Assembly (NCBI GenBank): GCA_003650125.1 | Contig: QNFX01000009.1 | Span: forward strand, 1-61,023 | DNA from: Campylobacterota bacterium | Lineage (GTDB): Bacteria; Bdellovibrionota; Bacteriovoracia; Bacteriovoracales; Bacteriovoracaceae | DNA: 61,023 nt | Reading direction: 5' to 3' | Shown here: positions 1 through 7,595 of the stretch, one piece after another | Position numbering within the stretch: position 1 is the first letter of the stretch | Layout of the letters: every line of letters starts with the position of its first letter | Position numbers and translations under genes: made by a program | Notes under the pieces: model-generated | Databases searched by the model: none | What the model was told of the DNA's origin: nothing | The model's input: the letters and a program-made list of their open reading frames with translations, nothing else

Positions 1-1
1 C

Positions 2-151
2 GTGAATTATTATTCAAGCAAATTCGATCAAATAGAATCTCTAACTGATGGCACCTACAATTATCTTTATAAGGTTGAATCAGGTGATTGGTGGCATCTA
101 GTAAAAGTAGATTCTACGGGTCTAGTCTTGGATGCGCTTCATAGGGATTAG
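2..151 (+). CDS. C-terminal fragment of an upstream gene, unknown function
   Basis: An open frame enters from the left edge and stops with TAG at 149-151, giving 49 residues that end in DALHRD. The tail is rich in aromatic residues (NYYSSK, YNYLYK, DWWHLV), which suggests a beta-rich, perhaps secreted or surface protein. The start lies outside the window. I do not recognise the family. The strongly folded element at 161-286 follows directly, so it could be the 3' end of this gene's transcript. Confidence 0.5.
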   Translation: MNYYSSKFDQIESLTDGTYNYLYKVESGDWWHLVKVDSTGLVLDALHRD

Positions 152-160
152 GGGCCATAG

Positions 161-286
161 GGGAGAAATCAGTTGCAGTTTCTGATTTTGAATCCCTCCT
201 GGATTGAACCCTTTTGGATCGCCCACGGGGCGCCTGGAAGGCACTCAACCAGGATGGTTGAGTGATCAGAAACTGAATCAATTCCC
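161..286 (+). ncRNA. Candidate structured RNA element, four-way-junction fold
   Basis: The segment folds on paper into a closed multi-branch structure. The closing helix pairs CAGTTTCTGAT (176-186) with ATCAGAAACTG (265-275), extended by AGTTG (171-175) with CAATT (279-283). Inside are three hairpins: AATCC/GGATT (191-195 with 201-205), a long arm CCTTTTGG/CTGGAAGG capped by CGCCC-ACG-GGGCG (about 209-241), and ACTCAACC/GGTTGAGT (243-250 with 256-263). Several pairs in the long arm and the closing helix are G-T, which work only in the plus-strand RNA. No T-tract follows, so it is not a simple terminator. It does not match a riboswitch or tRNA I know. A predicted promoter lies after it, so it is probably not the leader of the next gene. 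Confidence 0.4.
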
Positions 287-297
287 GTCCCTGAGCG

Positions 298-326
298 TTG
301 CCGTTTTAGGTGAATTATCTTACACT
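298..326 (+). promoter_or_regulatory. Predicted sigma-70 promoter for the scramblase-like gene
   Basis: TTGCCG (298-303), a 17-bp spacer, and TACACT (321-326). The -10 hexamer is the same as that of the toxin-antitoxin promoter nearby. Only six bases separate it from the ATG at 333, so the transcript would start at or beside the start codon and be leaderless. No Shine-Dalgarno sequence is present at the usual distance. Confidence 0.4.
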
Positions 327-332
327 TAATTA

Positions 333-980
333 ATGATTAGTCCCCTTACAAAACAAATCTTTGAAAATAGAAAATTTCTTTTCATTCACCAAGTAAAAGA
401 ATGGGCGGAAATTCTGGTAAATTTTGAGACTAGAAATAAATATAAAGTTATTGATGAAAATGGAACTCCGGTAGGGTTTATGGCGGAAGAGGCCGGTGGT
501 TTTTTTGATTCTATAAAGAGAATGATTTTTAGATCTCATAGAGGTTTTAAAATCAGTTTATTCAATGTTTCAAAAGAGCAGGTAATGACTTTTAAAAGAC
601 CTTTTTTTTGGTTTTTTTCCGATTTAACGGTTTTCGATTCCAATAATTTAGTTTTAGGCCACATTTATAGACGTTTTGGTTTTATCCATAAAAGATATGA
701 TCTGGTAACTTCCAGTGGAGAAGTTTTTGGCAAAATTAGTTCTCCCATGTGGAAGCTTTGGACTTTTAAAATTATGGACTCAAAAGATAGAGAGATTGGC
801 GAAATTTCTAAAAAATGGGGCGGGATTTTAAAAGAGGCGTTTACCGATGCAGATAAATTCGGTGTATCTTTTGAACATTTAGATGATCAGAAAAAAGCAA
901 TCGCTTTTGGAGCAGCAATCAGTATCGATTTTGATTTTTTTGAAGATAATGTTAATAGAAATAGGAGTCAGAACTTTTAG
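333..980 (+). CDS. Phospholipid scramblase / LURP-one-like protein
   Basis: A protein of 215 residues that resembles the tubby-C-like scramblase/LURP family. It has repeated short beta-strand units with turns such as VIDENGTPVG, VFDSNNLVLG and IMDSKDREIG, then the pattern GEISKKWGG and a hydrophobic C-terminal helix around KKAIAFGAAISIDFDFF. The family binds membranes and is linked to lipid movement, but its bacterial role is not settled. An in-frame TAA six bases upstream fixes ATG 333 as the earliest ATG start. There is no ribosome-binding site, and the predicted -10 lies six bases before the ATG. No signal peptide is seen, so it is probably cytoplasmic or inner-face associated. Confidence 0.6.
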   Translation: MISPLTKQIFENRKFLFIHQVKEWAEILVNFETRNKYKVIDENGTPVGFMAEEAGGFFDSIKRMIFRSHRGFKISLFNVSKEQVMTFKRPFFWFFSDLTVFDSNNLVLGHIYRRFGFIHKRYDLVTSSGEVFGKISSPMWKLWTFKIMDSKDREIGEISKKWGGILKEAFTDADKFGVSFEHLDDQKKAIAFGAAISIDFDFFEDNVNRNRSQNF

Positions 981-1039
981 CAGGGTTATTTAAGAGAGTC
1001 CGCGATACCCAAGTGAAATTCAGAACCTGAAGTAATTTG

Positions 1040-1315
1040 CTAGATTTTTGTAAGCTGCCCGGGGCAGAGGACAGTAATAATATTAACTTCGTTTTCGCTG
1101 AGGTAATAGATAATCCTATAACCCTGACAAATTAGCTGCCGGAACATGGGATTTTCCTCAACAAGATGTCCTGATTGGGGAAATTCTTTTAATCTTTGGG
1201 TGGAGTCGATTAGTTTGGTGATAAAATTTTGGGCATCACTTGGTGAGTCCTGGGCAATATAGTCGCCGATATTTTCGATATCTTCAAGGGATTGTGGCGA
1301 CCAGGTTATTTCCAC
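1040..1315 (-). CDS. RelE/ParE-family toxin of a type II toxin-antitoxin pair
   Basis: A protein of 91 residues with the ParE/RelE pattern: an N-terminal MEITWSPQSLEDIENIGDYI segment, a helical pair, then FRQLICQGYRIIYYLSENEVNIITV, typical of the family's core sheet. Members either inhibit gyrase (ParE) or cleave mRNA on the ribosome (RelE). The N-terminal pattern SPQSLEDIENIGDYIA fits ParE/RelE-type plasmid stabilisation proteins, but the sequence alone does not decide the target. It overlaps the antitoxin gene by 10 bp and is translated second, the usual order for this class. It is convergent with the scramblase-like gene. Confidence 0.8.
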   Translation of the reverse strand: MEITWSPQSLEDIENIGDYIAQDSPSDAQNFITKLIDSTQRLKEFPQSGHLVEENPMFRQLICQGYRIIYYLSENEVNIITVLCPGQLTKI

Positions 1316-1578
1316 TTTTTACTCATTTTTTTTAATCTGGCAATTGCCGTTTTGTGAGAAATGCCTTTTTCCTCCTTGATTTGAGTAAGGCCTATGGACA
1401 TTTTTTTCAGCGCTTCTTTTTCATTGAGGAGTTTATTGAATCTTTCTTGGGAGATGAGGATGACAGGATCTCCCTGTTTGTGGGTAATGATTTGTGTTTC
1501 CCCTTCTGAAGCTTCTTTTAAGCTCTCATAGAGGTCATTTCGCAGAGTGGTGGCAGTTTTGGTTTTTGGTAGTCCCAT
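1306..1578 (-). CDS. Phd/YefM-family antitoxin
   Basis: A protein of 90 residues with the Phd/YefM N-terminal DNA-binding fold (TATTLRNDLYESLKEASEGETQIIT followed by KQGDPVILISQERFNKLL) and a charged C-terminal tail that would wrap around the toxin. It should neutralise the RelE/ParE partner encoded directly downstream and repress their shared promoter. A good ribosome-binding site (AGGAG at 1592-1588 on the minus strand) precedes the ATG. A promoter with two boxes resembling the YefM operator core lies directly upstream, which supports an autoregulated operon. Confidence 0.85.
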   Translation of the reverse strand: MGLPKTKTATTLRNDLYESLKEASEGETQIITHKQGDPVILISQERFNKLLNEKEALKKMSIGLTQIKEEKGISHKTAIARLKKMSKKWK

Positions 1579-1598
1579 GATTTTTGTCTCCTGATGGA

Positions 1599-1627
1599 AG
1601 TGTACGGGAAAGCGTACGGAATGTCAA
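1599..1627 (-). promoter_or_regulatory. Toxin-antitoxin promoter with TGTACA-like operator boxes
   Basis: On the minus strand a consensus TTGACA (1627-1622) is followed by a 17-bp spacer and TACACT (1604-1599). Two six-base palindromic boxes, CGTACG (1613-1618) and TGTACG (1601-1606), sit in the spacer and -10 with a 12-bp centre-to-centre distance. The YefM-YoeB operator of E. coli uses TGTACA cores at 12-bp spacing, so the arrangement fits autorepression. Confidence 0.65.
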
Positions 1628-1881
1628 ATTAAGTTGCTGATGGTTGGTCTGGTTTTTGAAATTATAGGTGTTTGGGGGGGGGGGAATAAGAGGGAGCTGT
1701 TTGTTCTGAGTTAATATCAAGCGCCCAAGTATTTCTGACCCTAATTAGCGGGCGTTTAAAATAGTAACGGGAAGGCCATAAATGGCCTGTATTGGGTCTC
1801 CGATGATGGTAGAGAAATGACATCTGCACCGGCCGTATATCTTGAAACTCATCAATATGGAGTGCCAGAGCACGATGGGAT
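1628..1881. other. Intergenic region with G11 tract and small hairpin
   Basis: No gene can be supported here. It holds an uninterrupted run of eleven Gs (1674-1684), odd in AT-rich DNA, and a perfect hairpin AGGCCAT-AA-ATGGCCT (1773-1788). The hairpin lies past the end of ppc but has no T-tract. Weakly matching CGCCC/GGGCG segments lie at about 1721-1754. The stretch could carry the 3' end of the ppc transcript. Confidence 0.4.
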
Positions 1882-4215
1882 TTAACCGGTAGTCAGCATC
1901 CCACAGGAAATGCCAGTAACAGTATCTATTAAGAGATCCAATTCGCCTCGTTTTAAAGACTCTAATTGTATTAAATTTAACGGGTGAATCATTGAAGACC
2001 TGTAATCAATACTTTGTTGTAGCCAAGGACGATGCCATAACAGCTCTTTTTTACCGGTTACAGCAGTAAAAAAGGCCCTGGCACTTTTATATTCTTTTTC
2101 AAACTTCGTATAAATCTCTTCCACCAACTTAGGGTCTAGGCCGCTTTCATGAAGATAAATTTTCCAAACTCCAAGTTCTACTTTTGCCAAAGTAAAACCA
2201 AGAGCAGACATGAATGAAGAAACTAGGGGGTTGGTCATATACTCTCGTTTAAAGGTCTTTTTTTTTGTTGTTGATAATTCTTTCCAGGCCATTCCAGTGC
2301 CCCACCAAGTTGGGAATAAAACTCTAGTCTGGGTCCAGCATAAAATCCAAGGAATTGCCCGCAGCTTCCTACTATCCCCTCCAGTAGTTCTTTTTGAAGG
2401 GCGAGATCCAATTTTTAAATGATTTAAAAAATTGTAAGGGGTGGCAGCATCGATAATTTTAAAAAAGTCATCATTTTGAACGGTAGTCACGTAGTGGTGA
2501 CGGACTAAATCTGAAAATTCTTGTAGGACAAAATTGTTAACTTTTTTGTTTTTAACTTTTTTGACGATATTTAATTGCTCAACGATCCTTGATACGAAAC
2601 TCGATAGAATCTTTTCATTATTAAAGGTTCTAGCAACCATCTCACCCTGAATCGTTGCTTTATAAACATTTAGAGCAGATTTAGGCCACCAGCCCGTTTG
2701 ATTTTTAATAGAACCCCCTCCTCTTTCAATACTGCCACCTGAACCGTGAAAAAAAACGGGGGTAAGTTTATATGACTTAAGGGTTTTTTCTATTATGGCC
2801 AAGGCATTTGAAATCATTAGTCGACTTGGAAATACTCCATTTTCTTTTGAGGAATCAGAATATCCCACCATTACTTCATAATATCCAAGCCACTTGGCGA
2901 TATGATGTCTAGGTATGCTTTTTTTACTTTCAAATAAATTATTCAAGATATCTTTGGCATTTGTTAGTGCCTTTTCATTTTCAAAAAGTGGTATGACGGG
3001 GATGCCATAATTTTTGAAAGTTTTCTGGACCAGCTTATATCCATTAATAATGTCTAAATGGGATTCAACCATACTTAAGATAAAACCACGTACATAGCAC
3101 TTAGAATCAAATCCATTTGAAATATCTCTTAAAGATATGAGCATTTTTTCAATAGCTAGAGGGCGAGGACTTTTTAAGGCAGCTTTAACAACCTCACTAT
3201 CTTCTCTGATTTCTAGAGGGACAACCAGGGCCGGGAAAATTTCTAAAAGGTGGACTATTTCTTTTAACTGAGGCGATTTTATATGAAAACATCTTTGATA
3301 GTTATTTATTAAGGTTTTAATAGATTTTCTAAAGGTGGTGATCAACATTCCATCGTCTTTAGATATTTTTTTGAGAGTTTTTATTTCACTTTTGATCATT
3401 TTGATTGAAGTAATAATATCTTTCATTTGTTCATCAGGTATTAATTTAGCGGTAGACGCAATTTGATTTAGTTTATTATCCAGGAAATCTAAAAGCATAA
3501 GTCTTGAAATATTAAAACTTTTTAACATTGTTTTTTCATCGACTCCTGGGTGTCCATCCTTATCACCACCTACCCAGGCCCTGAATCTTAAATTCACACC
3601 AATTGATGCAAAATTAATTAATCGGTCTAGAATGTCCTTTCTTAGAATATAGGAATAGATGTTTAAGGCCTCATCGATCACTGTTGGTTTTTTTCTTCTG
3701 GCCAAGGAGATTTTAAGTCCTACTAATAGCAAATGAAAAATATTATCTTCATATTTTTTAGTGTCCTCTTCCAGAGATTTTATTAATAATTCCTGGATGG
3801 TTCTAAATAATTCGAGTAACTCTGGACTTCTCGCTTCAGTTGGATGGGCAGTCAAAACCATAATAATGGCCAAAGGCCTCTCTTTAGATAAAGGTTTCTT
3901 CTTTTGACCTTGTTGAAATGAACGGTAGGCATTCTCGCAACGGTTCATGAGCTCTAGCATAAAGGTATAACTTAAAGTTATCTCATCAAGTTCAATCGTT
4001 GATAACTTTGAGAGTTTTTTCTTTTCTTTTAGGAGTGTTTTATAGAGAGTATTTGTCTCTGATTTTCTAAGACCCTTCATGGATAATCTTAATTTCTCTA
4101 TACGGTTAAAAGTTTTAACTCCATATTCTTTTTTTATTGCTTCTCCTAAGATATTTACCGACCAAGAAACAAGAGACTGCAGCTTTTTAGAAAGTTTTTT
4201 ATTTTGTTTATTCAT
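1882..4215 (-). CDS. ppc: Phosphoenolpyruvate carboxylase
   Basis: A 777-residue enzyme that carboxylates PEP to oxaloacetate to refill the TCA cycle. All signature regions are present in order: TAHPTEA (catalytic His near 124), GGDKDGHP, GYSDSSKENG, FHGSGGSIERGGG, GSRPSKR, LRAIPWILCWTQTR, and the C-terminal GMLTTG resembling the usual xNTG end. It is about 100 residues shorter than E. coli Ppc, mainly in spacer regions, but no active-site block is missing. Its ATG overlaps the stop codon of the upstream di-iron protein gene (TAATG), so the two are probably co-translated. Cytoplasmic. Confidence 0.95.
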   Translation of the reverse strand: MNKQNKKLSKKLQSLVSWSVNILGEAIKKEYGVKTFNRIEKLRLSMKGLRKSETNTLYKTLLKEKKKLSKLSTIELDEITLSYTFMLELMNRCENAYRSFQQGQKKKPLSKERPLAIIMVLTAHPTEARSPELLELFRTIQELLIKSLEEDTKKYEDNIFHLLLVGLKISLARRKKPTVIDEALNIYSYILRKDILDRLINFASIGVNLRFRAWVGGDKDGHPGVDEKTMLKSFNISRLMLLDFLDNKLNQIASTAKLIPDEQMKDIITSIKMIKSEIKTLKKISKDDGMLITTFRKSIKTLINNYQRCFHIKSPQLKEIVHLLEIFPALVVPLEIREDSEVVKAALKSPRPLAIEKMLISLRDISNGFDSKCYVRGFILSMVESHLDIINGYKLVQKTFKNYGIPVIPLFENEKALTNAKDILNNLFESKKSIPRHHIAKWLGYYEVMVGYSDSSKENGVFPSRLMISNALAIIEKTLKSYKLTPVFFHGSGGSIERGGGSIKNQTGWWPKSALNVYKATIQGEMVARTFNNEKILSSFVSRIVEQLNIVKKVKNKKVNNFVLQEFSDLVRHHYVTTVQNDDFFKIIDAATPYNFLNHLKIGSRPSKRTTGGDSRKLRAIPWILCWTQTRVLFPTWWGTGMAWKELSTTKKKTFKREYMTNPLVSSFMSALGFTLAKVELGVWKIYLHESGLDPKLVEEIYTKFEKEYKSARAFFTAVTGKKELLWHRPWLQQSIDYRSSMIHPLNLIQLESLKRGELDLLIDTVTGISCGMLTTG

Positions 4216-4982
4216 TATTTTTGGACCTGTAATGTTGCTTTAAGAATATTTCCTAATTTAAGTAATGCTATTGCACCATCCCCTTTATAACTAGACCCAT
4301 GCATGGGGCAAAGGAGATTTGGTTTTAAAGCTGCAAACATTTCAACATATCTTTGGGTGTTTTCGGTATAGGGCATGTAGTTGGCAAAGGGACCTTGTTG
4401 ATAGGTGGTTAATGTTTTTTTAAACTCCTCAGTGATATCTGACTCGGTTAATGCAGGTACTTTGCCTTCTTGGTGAAATAAGTCCGAGCAAAACAGTGTG
4501 TTTGTGTTTTTTTCGAATAGGTGAGAGGCATCCCAATTGTGAGGAAAATGTGGAGTGTGGAAAAATTTAAAGTTGAACTCTCCAGTAGAGAATTCTTCTT
4601 CGTGATTTAATACTTTGGCAGGCCTTATGGCCCAGTCGTTAATGTAGACGTTGGCGCCTACAAAACTACAGATTGCCTGGGCATTTGGTGCTATTTTAAG
4701 CCATTCGTTTAAAGTCCCGCATTCATCGGGCTCAAAGTGACTAAATCCAATCCATTTTAGCTCTTTTGGGTCCATTACTTGCTTTACGCCCTCTAGTGTT
4801 GAGGGCAGTATTGCCTTCATTCCTGTGTGGTAAAGCAGGGGTTCTACGTCTTTAATTAGAAACTGATTAAAGCTGAGATTGAATGGTTCAACAAAAGTAG
4901 AGATTCTAAAAATATTTTCTGCTATTTCATCTATCTGTGCCAAAATGATATCCTTAATAAAAAGCTTTCTTAAATTTAGCAA
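4215..4982 (-). CDS. MBL-fold di-iron (flavodiiron-type / ODP) protein without flavodoxin domain
   Basis: A protein of 255 residues with the metallo-beta-lactamase fold of flavodiiron proteins. The metal ligands are all visible: HFEPD (His82, Glu84, Asp86), a His in HTPHFPHNWD, Asp in CSDLF, and His in CPMHGSSY. Flavodiiron proteins reduce O2 or NO; stand-alone domains of this type (ODP family) bind O2 and can act as sensors or reductases. No flavodoxin or rubredoxin part is present, so an electron partner would be separate. It is the first gene of a two-gene unit with ppc, joined by a one-base TAATG overlap, a pairing I do not know from elsewhere. Confidence 0.75.
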   Translation of the reverse strand: MLNLRKLFIKDIILAQIDEIAENIFRISTFVEPFNLSFNQFLIKDVEPLLYHTGMKAILPSTLEGVKQVMDPKELKWIGFSHFEPDECGTLNEWLKIAPNAQAICSFVGANVYINDWAIRPAKVLNHEEEFSTGEFNFKFFHTPHFPHNWDASHLFEKNTNTLFCSDLFHQEGKVPALTESDITEEFKKTLTTYQQGPFANYMPYTENTQRYVEMFAALKPNLLCPMHGSSYKGDGAIALLKLGNILKATLQVQK

Positions 4983-5024
4983 AAATAAAAAAGCGTTGTA
5001 TAGTTAGAGTAGGAGTTAAAAAAT

Positions 5025-5495
5025 ATGGAAAAGATAAGAGATCGAGTTGAAAAGCTGAGAAAAAAAATCAAGAATAGAAATATCCTTGAATATATATCTG
5101 GCATGATTGTCATTGCGGGGATTGTATTTTTATATCCCGAGGTACAGTCAGTTCTCACCAGGATGTTTTTTCTTTGGATTATCCTAAGTATTATTTGGAT
5201 ATTTGCTTATATCTATTTTAAAGCGTCGAATGATCCTCTACCAAAAGATGACTCCGATGCAAGTCTTCTCGCCTATCAAAAGCATCAAATCAAAAGAGAA
5301 ATCGATGTAGGTTCTCATGTGCACTGGTGGTATCTCTTTCCTCTATTTGCGGGAGCTACGGGAGTTTATTTTAGCTTTGGAGAAAAAGGTCTTATAGGTT
5401 TTGGAATCTTCGCTATTTTATTTGCCATTATATGGTGGGTAAATATCAGGGCGGTTAAGAAATTGCGGCAAGATCTCAAAGACTTACAGAAATAA
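5025..5495 (+). CDS. Small membrane protein, paralogue of the product at 40352-40855
   Basis: A protein of 156 residues with a charged coiled N-terminus and about four membrane segments (near 25-40, 48-65, 100-115 and 120-142). A cytosolic loop carries ASLLAYQKHQIKRE. The product at 40352-40855 has the same layout and the loop SMEDYQKQQLKRY followed by a WW pair, so the two are diverged paralogues. Function unknown. A good ribosome-binding site (AGGAG) precedes the ATG, and a TATAGT -10 lies in the 42-bp gap shared with the divergent di-iron protein gene. Confidence 0.7.
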   Translation: MEKIRDRVEKLRKKIKNRNILEYISGMIVIAGIVFLYPEVQSVLTRMFFLWIILSIIWIFAYIYFKASNDPLPKDDSDASLLAYQKHQIKREIDVGSHVHWWYLFPLFAGATGVYFSFGEKGLIGFGIFAILFAIIWWVNIRAVKKLRQDLKDLQK

Positions 5496-5523
5496 AGGAA
5501 CTTATGAGAGATTGGCTGGATGC

Positions 5524-6480
5524 TTAAAACCCCATCTCCGCTAATTCTTTTGCCATGTGAGTGTAGAATTCTTTATGGTCAAAATATTTTGATGTCTTAC
5601 CCATAAAAAAGCCTATCATGTCTAAGTGATCGGCCTCAATGATTCCTCTGAAATTTCCCCATTTTGCTGATTCAATAGATACCATTCCATCATTTTCGCC
5701 ACTATGTTTTGTTAAAATCTTAAAAGGAATCAAGAGGATTGCATCAACGATATCCTTACGTCCGACCTTCATTAGGCGTGCTGTTTTTCCCGCCCAGGAT
5801 TGATAGTAAACTTTTGGAGAGTCTGGAGTCTGAGGATTAAAGTCATCGCGGAGATATCGTTGACTTAAATCACCAACAGCTCTTAGGGTATTTTCAAGTA
5901 GAGCTTTATTAGGTTCAGTGGATACAAAAAGCTCTCCCATAACCTTTGTTAATGCTTCTATTTGCTCAGCTTCTTTTTCATTTTTTTTGTTGTCGGTTGC
6001 CGGGTCAAAGAAGCGAGTAACTACGTCGGCAAGATAAGAGCCTCTATTAGGAGTTCCTACCATACTAAGACTAGCGATCTTATCTTCATAACCTAAGCGG
6101 GAAATAAGCATCCTAGAGTCTAGTCCTCCCATAGAGTGTGCAATGATATTTACTTTGTCTTTACCGGTCATTTTTAATATACGGTCTATTTGATCACCCA
6201 ACTCTAAGGACCTTTGTTTTAAATCACCAAAGGCATAGACTTCTGTTGAGTAGACATCAAATCCGGCCTTTCTTAGGATCTTTGGAATTTTGTAGAAGTA
6301 CTCAATGAAAAGTAGCTTTCTAAATCCAAAGAGACCGTGGTGTAAAATTATAGGGTAATTGGTGGCATTTTCTGAGGTCATACCTCTTACTTGATTTTTC
6401 TCATGCTGTTCTTCAAGTGTTAGACCTCCAGCAAATGTCACATTGGTAAGAAATAATAAAATTAAAATAATTGACTTCAT
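5524..6480 (-). CDS. Secreted triacylglycerol lipase, alpha/beta hydrolase
   Basis: A protein of 318 residues starting with a clear signal peptide (MKSIILILLFLTNVTFAGG). The mature part follows the Pseudomonas/Burkholderia lipase pattern: oxyanion segment IILHHGLFGFRK, nucleophile Ser116 in AHSMGG, Asp264 in ENDGMVS, and His285 in ADHLDMIG. It should hydrolyse acylglycerols outside the cell or in the periplasm. These lipases often need a foldase (LipB/Lif), but none is in this window. A role in prey lipid use is an inference from the likely lifestyle. Confidence 0.85.
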   Translation of the reverse strand: MKSIILILLFLTNVTFAGGLTLEEQHEKNQVRGMTSENATNYPIILHHGLFGFRKLLFIEYFYKIPKILRKAGFDVYSTEVYAFGDLKQRSLELGDQIDRILKMTGKDKVNIIAHSMGGLDSRMLISRLGYEDKIASLSMVGTPNRGSYLADVVTRFFDPATDNKKNEKEAEQIEALTKVMGELFVSTEPNKALLENTLRAVGDLSQRYLRDDFNPQTPDSPKVYYQSWAGKTARLMKVGRKDIVDAILLIPFKILTKHSGENDGMVSIESAKWGNFRGIIEADHLDMIGFFMGKTSKYFDHKEFYTHMAKELAEMGF

Positions 6481-6543
6481 ATCAGGCCCCTTCTTTAAGA
6501 TGCTAGATTTAATTTGGCCTAGAAGTAAATATAAAAAAATGAC

Positions 6544-7437
6544 TTAGCAAGTAGTAATAGTGACATGGCGAATGCCATGCTTATCTCTGCCGGTTGATTC
6601 AATGTGGACTTCTTTGTGAGTATCAATTTTATTTTTATAATTAAATAAAGAGAATTTCTTAATCCAACTCAGGTAAAATTCCCATAAGAATTGATCCCTT
6701 TCATGGCCGAGTTTATTAAAAAATTTTTGAATTTCAAGGGGGTATTGTGCATCGAAAGTTATTTGTCCATTTTCAATTTTATACTTACTTACACAAAAAA
6801 CTCGGTGGTATTTAGAGATGTTTTTTAAATAACGCTCAACTAAGTCTAATTGATCAGAAGCATTCCTATAAAACCTTGCCAAAACTCCATGAACTTTCTC
6901 AGAAGCGGCATAACTAACTATGCCTCCCTGGGTTCTTCCATCAATCTTGTGGTATTTCCCCACAATTTCTAAGATATCTTCTGTGAGATTAAAATTTACA
7001 TGGTTATCAAGATTTAAAAAGAAAGTGGGCTTCATTTTTAGATCTAAAAAGATCTTTTTCAGAAACTCTTTGCCAAATTTTTCTTCTATGAAGGTGAGGT
7101 GGGCAAGAATTCCTCGAACTTTCATACATTTTAAAGGTCGATAGGCGGCCGGGAGAGTGAATCCACCTTCTTTTGCTTCAGAATTTATTTTTGTGATGCT
7201 ACAGCGATCAAGGTATCCGATATTAACGGCCTCTTCAGGTATTTTAAGGATTTTTCCCATCTCGAGCCAGTGATACAATGTTGGAGATAAGATTCCCTTC
7301 TCAATTCTCGAAATGGTAGATTGAATCACGCCAATTTTATCGGCCAGTTCACCCTGGGTAAAACCGGCATTCTTCCTTGCTGTTTCAACAATTCCAGCGG
7401 TCGTCGCAAGTAGCTCTTTATAATTCTGATTCATCAT
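6544..7437 (-). CDS. XRE-family transcriptional regulator with large C-terminal domain
   Basis: A protein of 297 residues. Residues about 12-70 form a lambda-repressor/XRE helix-turn-helix (TRK-like ARKNAGFTQGELADKIGV, then QSTISRIEKG). The rest, about 200 residues, is an unfamiliar globular domain with aromatic-rich segments (FFLNLDNHVNFNL, FLWEFYLSWIKKF) that could be a sensor or dimerisation domain. The gene diverges from the DUF4956 gene, and a 10-bp imperfect hairpin/dyad at 7534-7557 in the shared gap is a possible operator. The ATG is doubled (MM), so the start could be three bases later. Confidence 0.75.
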   Translation of the reverse strand: MMNQNYKELLATTAGIVETARKNAGFTQGELADKIGVIQSTISRIEKGILSPTLYHWLEMGKILKIPEEAVNIGYLDRCSITKINSEAKEGGFTLPAAYRPLKCMKVRGILAHLTFIEEKFGKEFLKKIFLDLKMKPTFFLNLDNHVNFNLTEDILEIVGKYHKIDGRTQGGIVSYAASEKVHGVLARFYRNASDQLDLVERYLKNISKYHRVFCVSKYKIENGQITFDAQYPLEIQKFFNKLGHERDQFLWEFYLSWIKKFSLFNYKNKIDTHKEVHIESTGRDKHGIRHVTITTC

Positions 7438-7533
7438 GAGGTTTTACATATCAAAATTAAAAGCTCAATAACATGATATATAGCGGCCCTTTGCGGCAAT
7501 TTGAGTCAAGTAATCATGCTGATGAGCATTATA

Positions 7534-7557
7534 GGTGTATGCCACGAGGCATTCACT
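7534..7557. repeat. Dyad between divergent XRE and DUF4956 genes
   Basis: GGTGTATGCC (7534-7543) pairs with GGCATTCACT (7548-7557) around ACGA, with a T-T mismatch in the middle and a terminal G-T. It lies between divergent genes, so an operator for the XRE regulator is likelier than a terminator. No T-tract follows on either strand. Confidence 0.35.
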
Positions 7558-7561
7558 GCAT

Positions 7562-7589
7562 TTGCTTTGAGCTTTCTAATAGGTATAAT
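7562..7589 (+). promoter_or_regulatory. Predicted promoter with consensus TATAAT, leaderless start
   Basis: Consensus TATAAT (7584-7589) with a weak -35 (TTGCTT at 7562-7567, 16-bp spacer). Only six bases separate the -10 from the ATG at 7596 and no Shine-Dalgarno sequence is visible, so transcription should begin at the start codon. Confidence 0.4.
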
Positions 7590-7595
7590 TAAATT

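Noticed and set aside
161-1881. Integron-like cassette array with attC sites
   Set aside because: The folded element and the toxin-antitoxin pair recall cassettes, and TTAGCGGGCGTTT near 1745-1757 recalls a VCR end, but no proper R' (GTTRRRY) and R'' pair or integrase of integron type is present and gene orientations differ.
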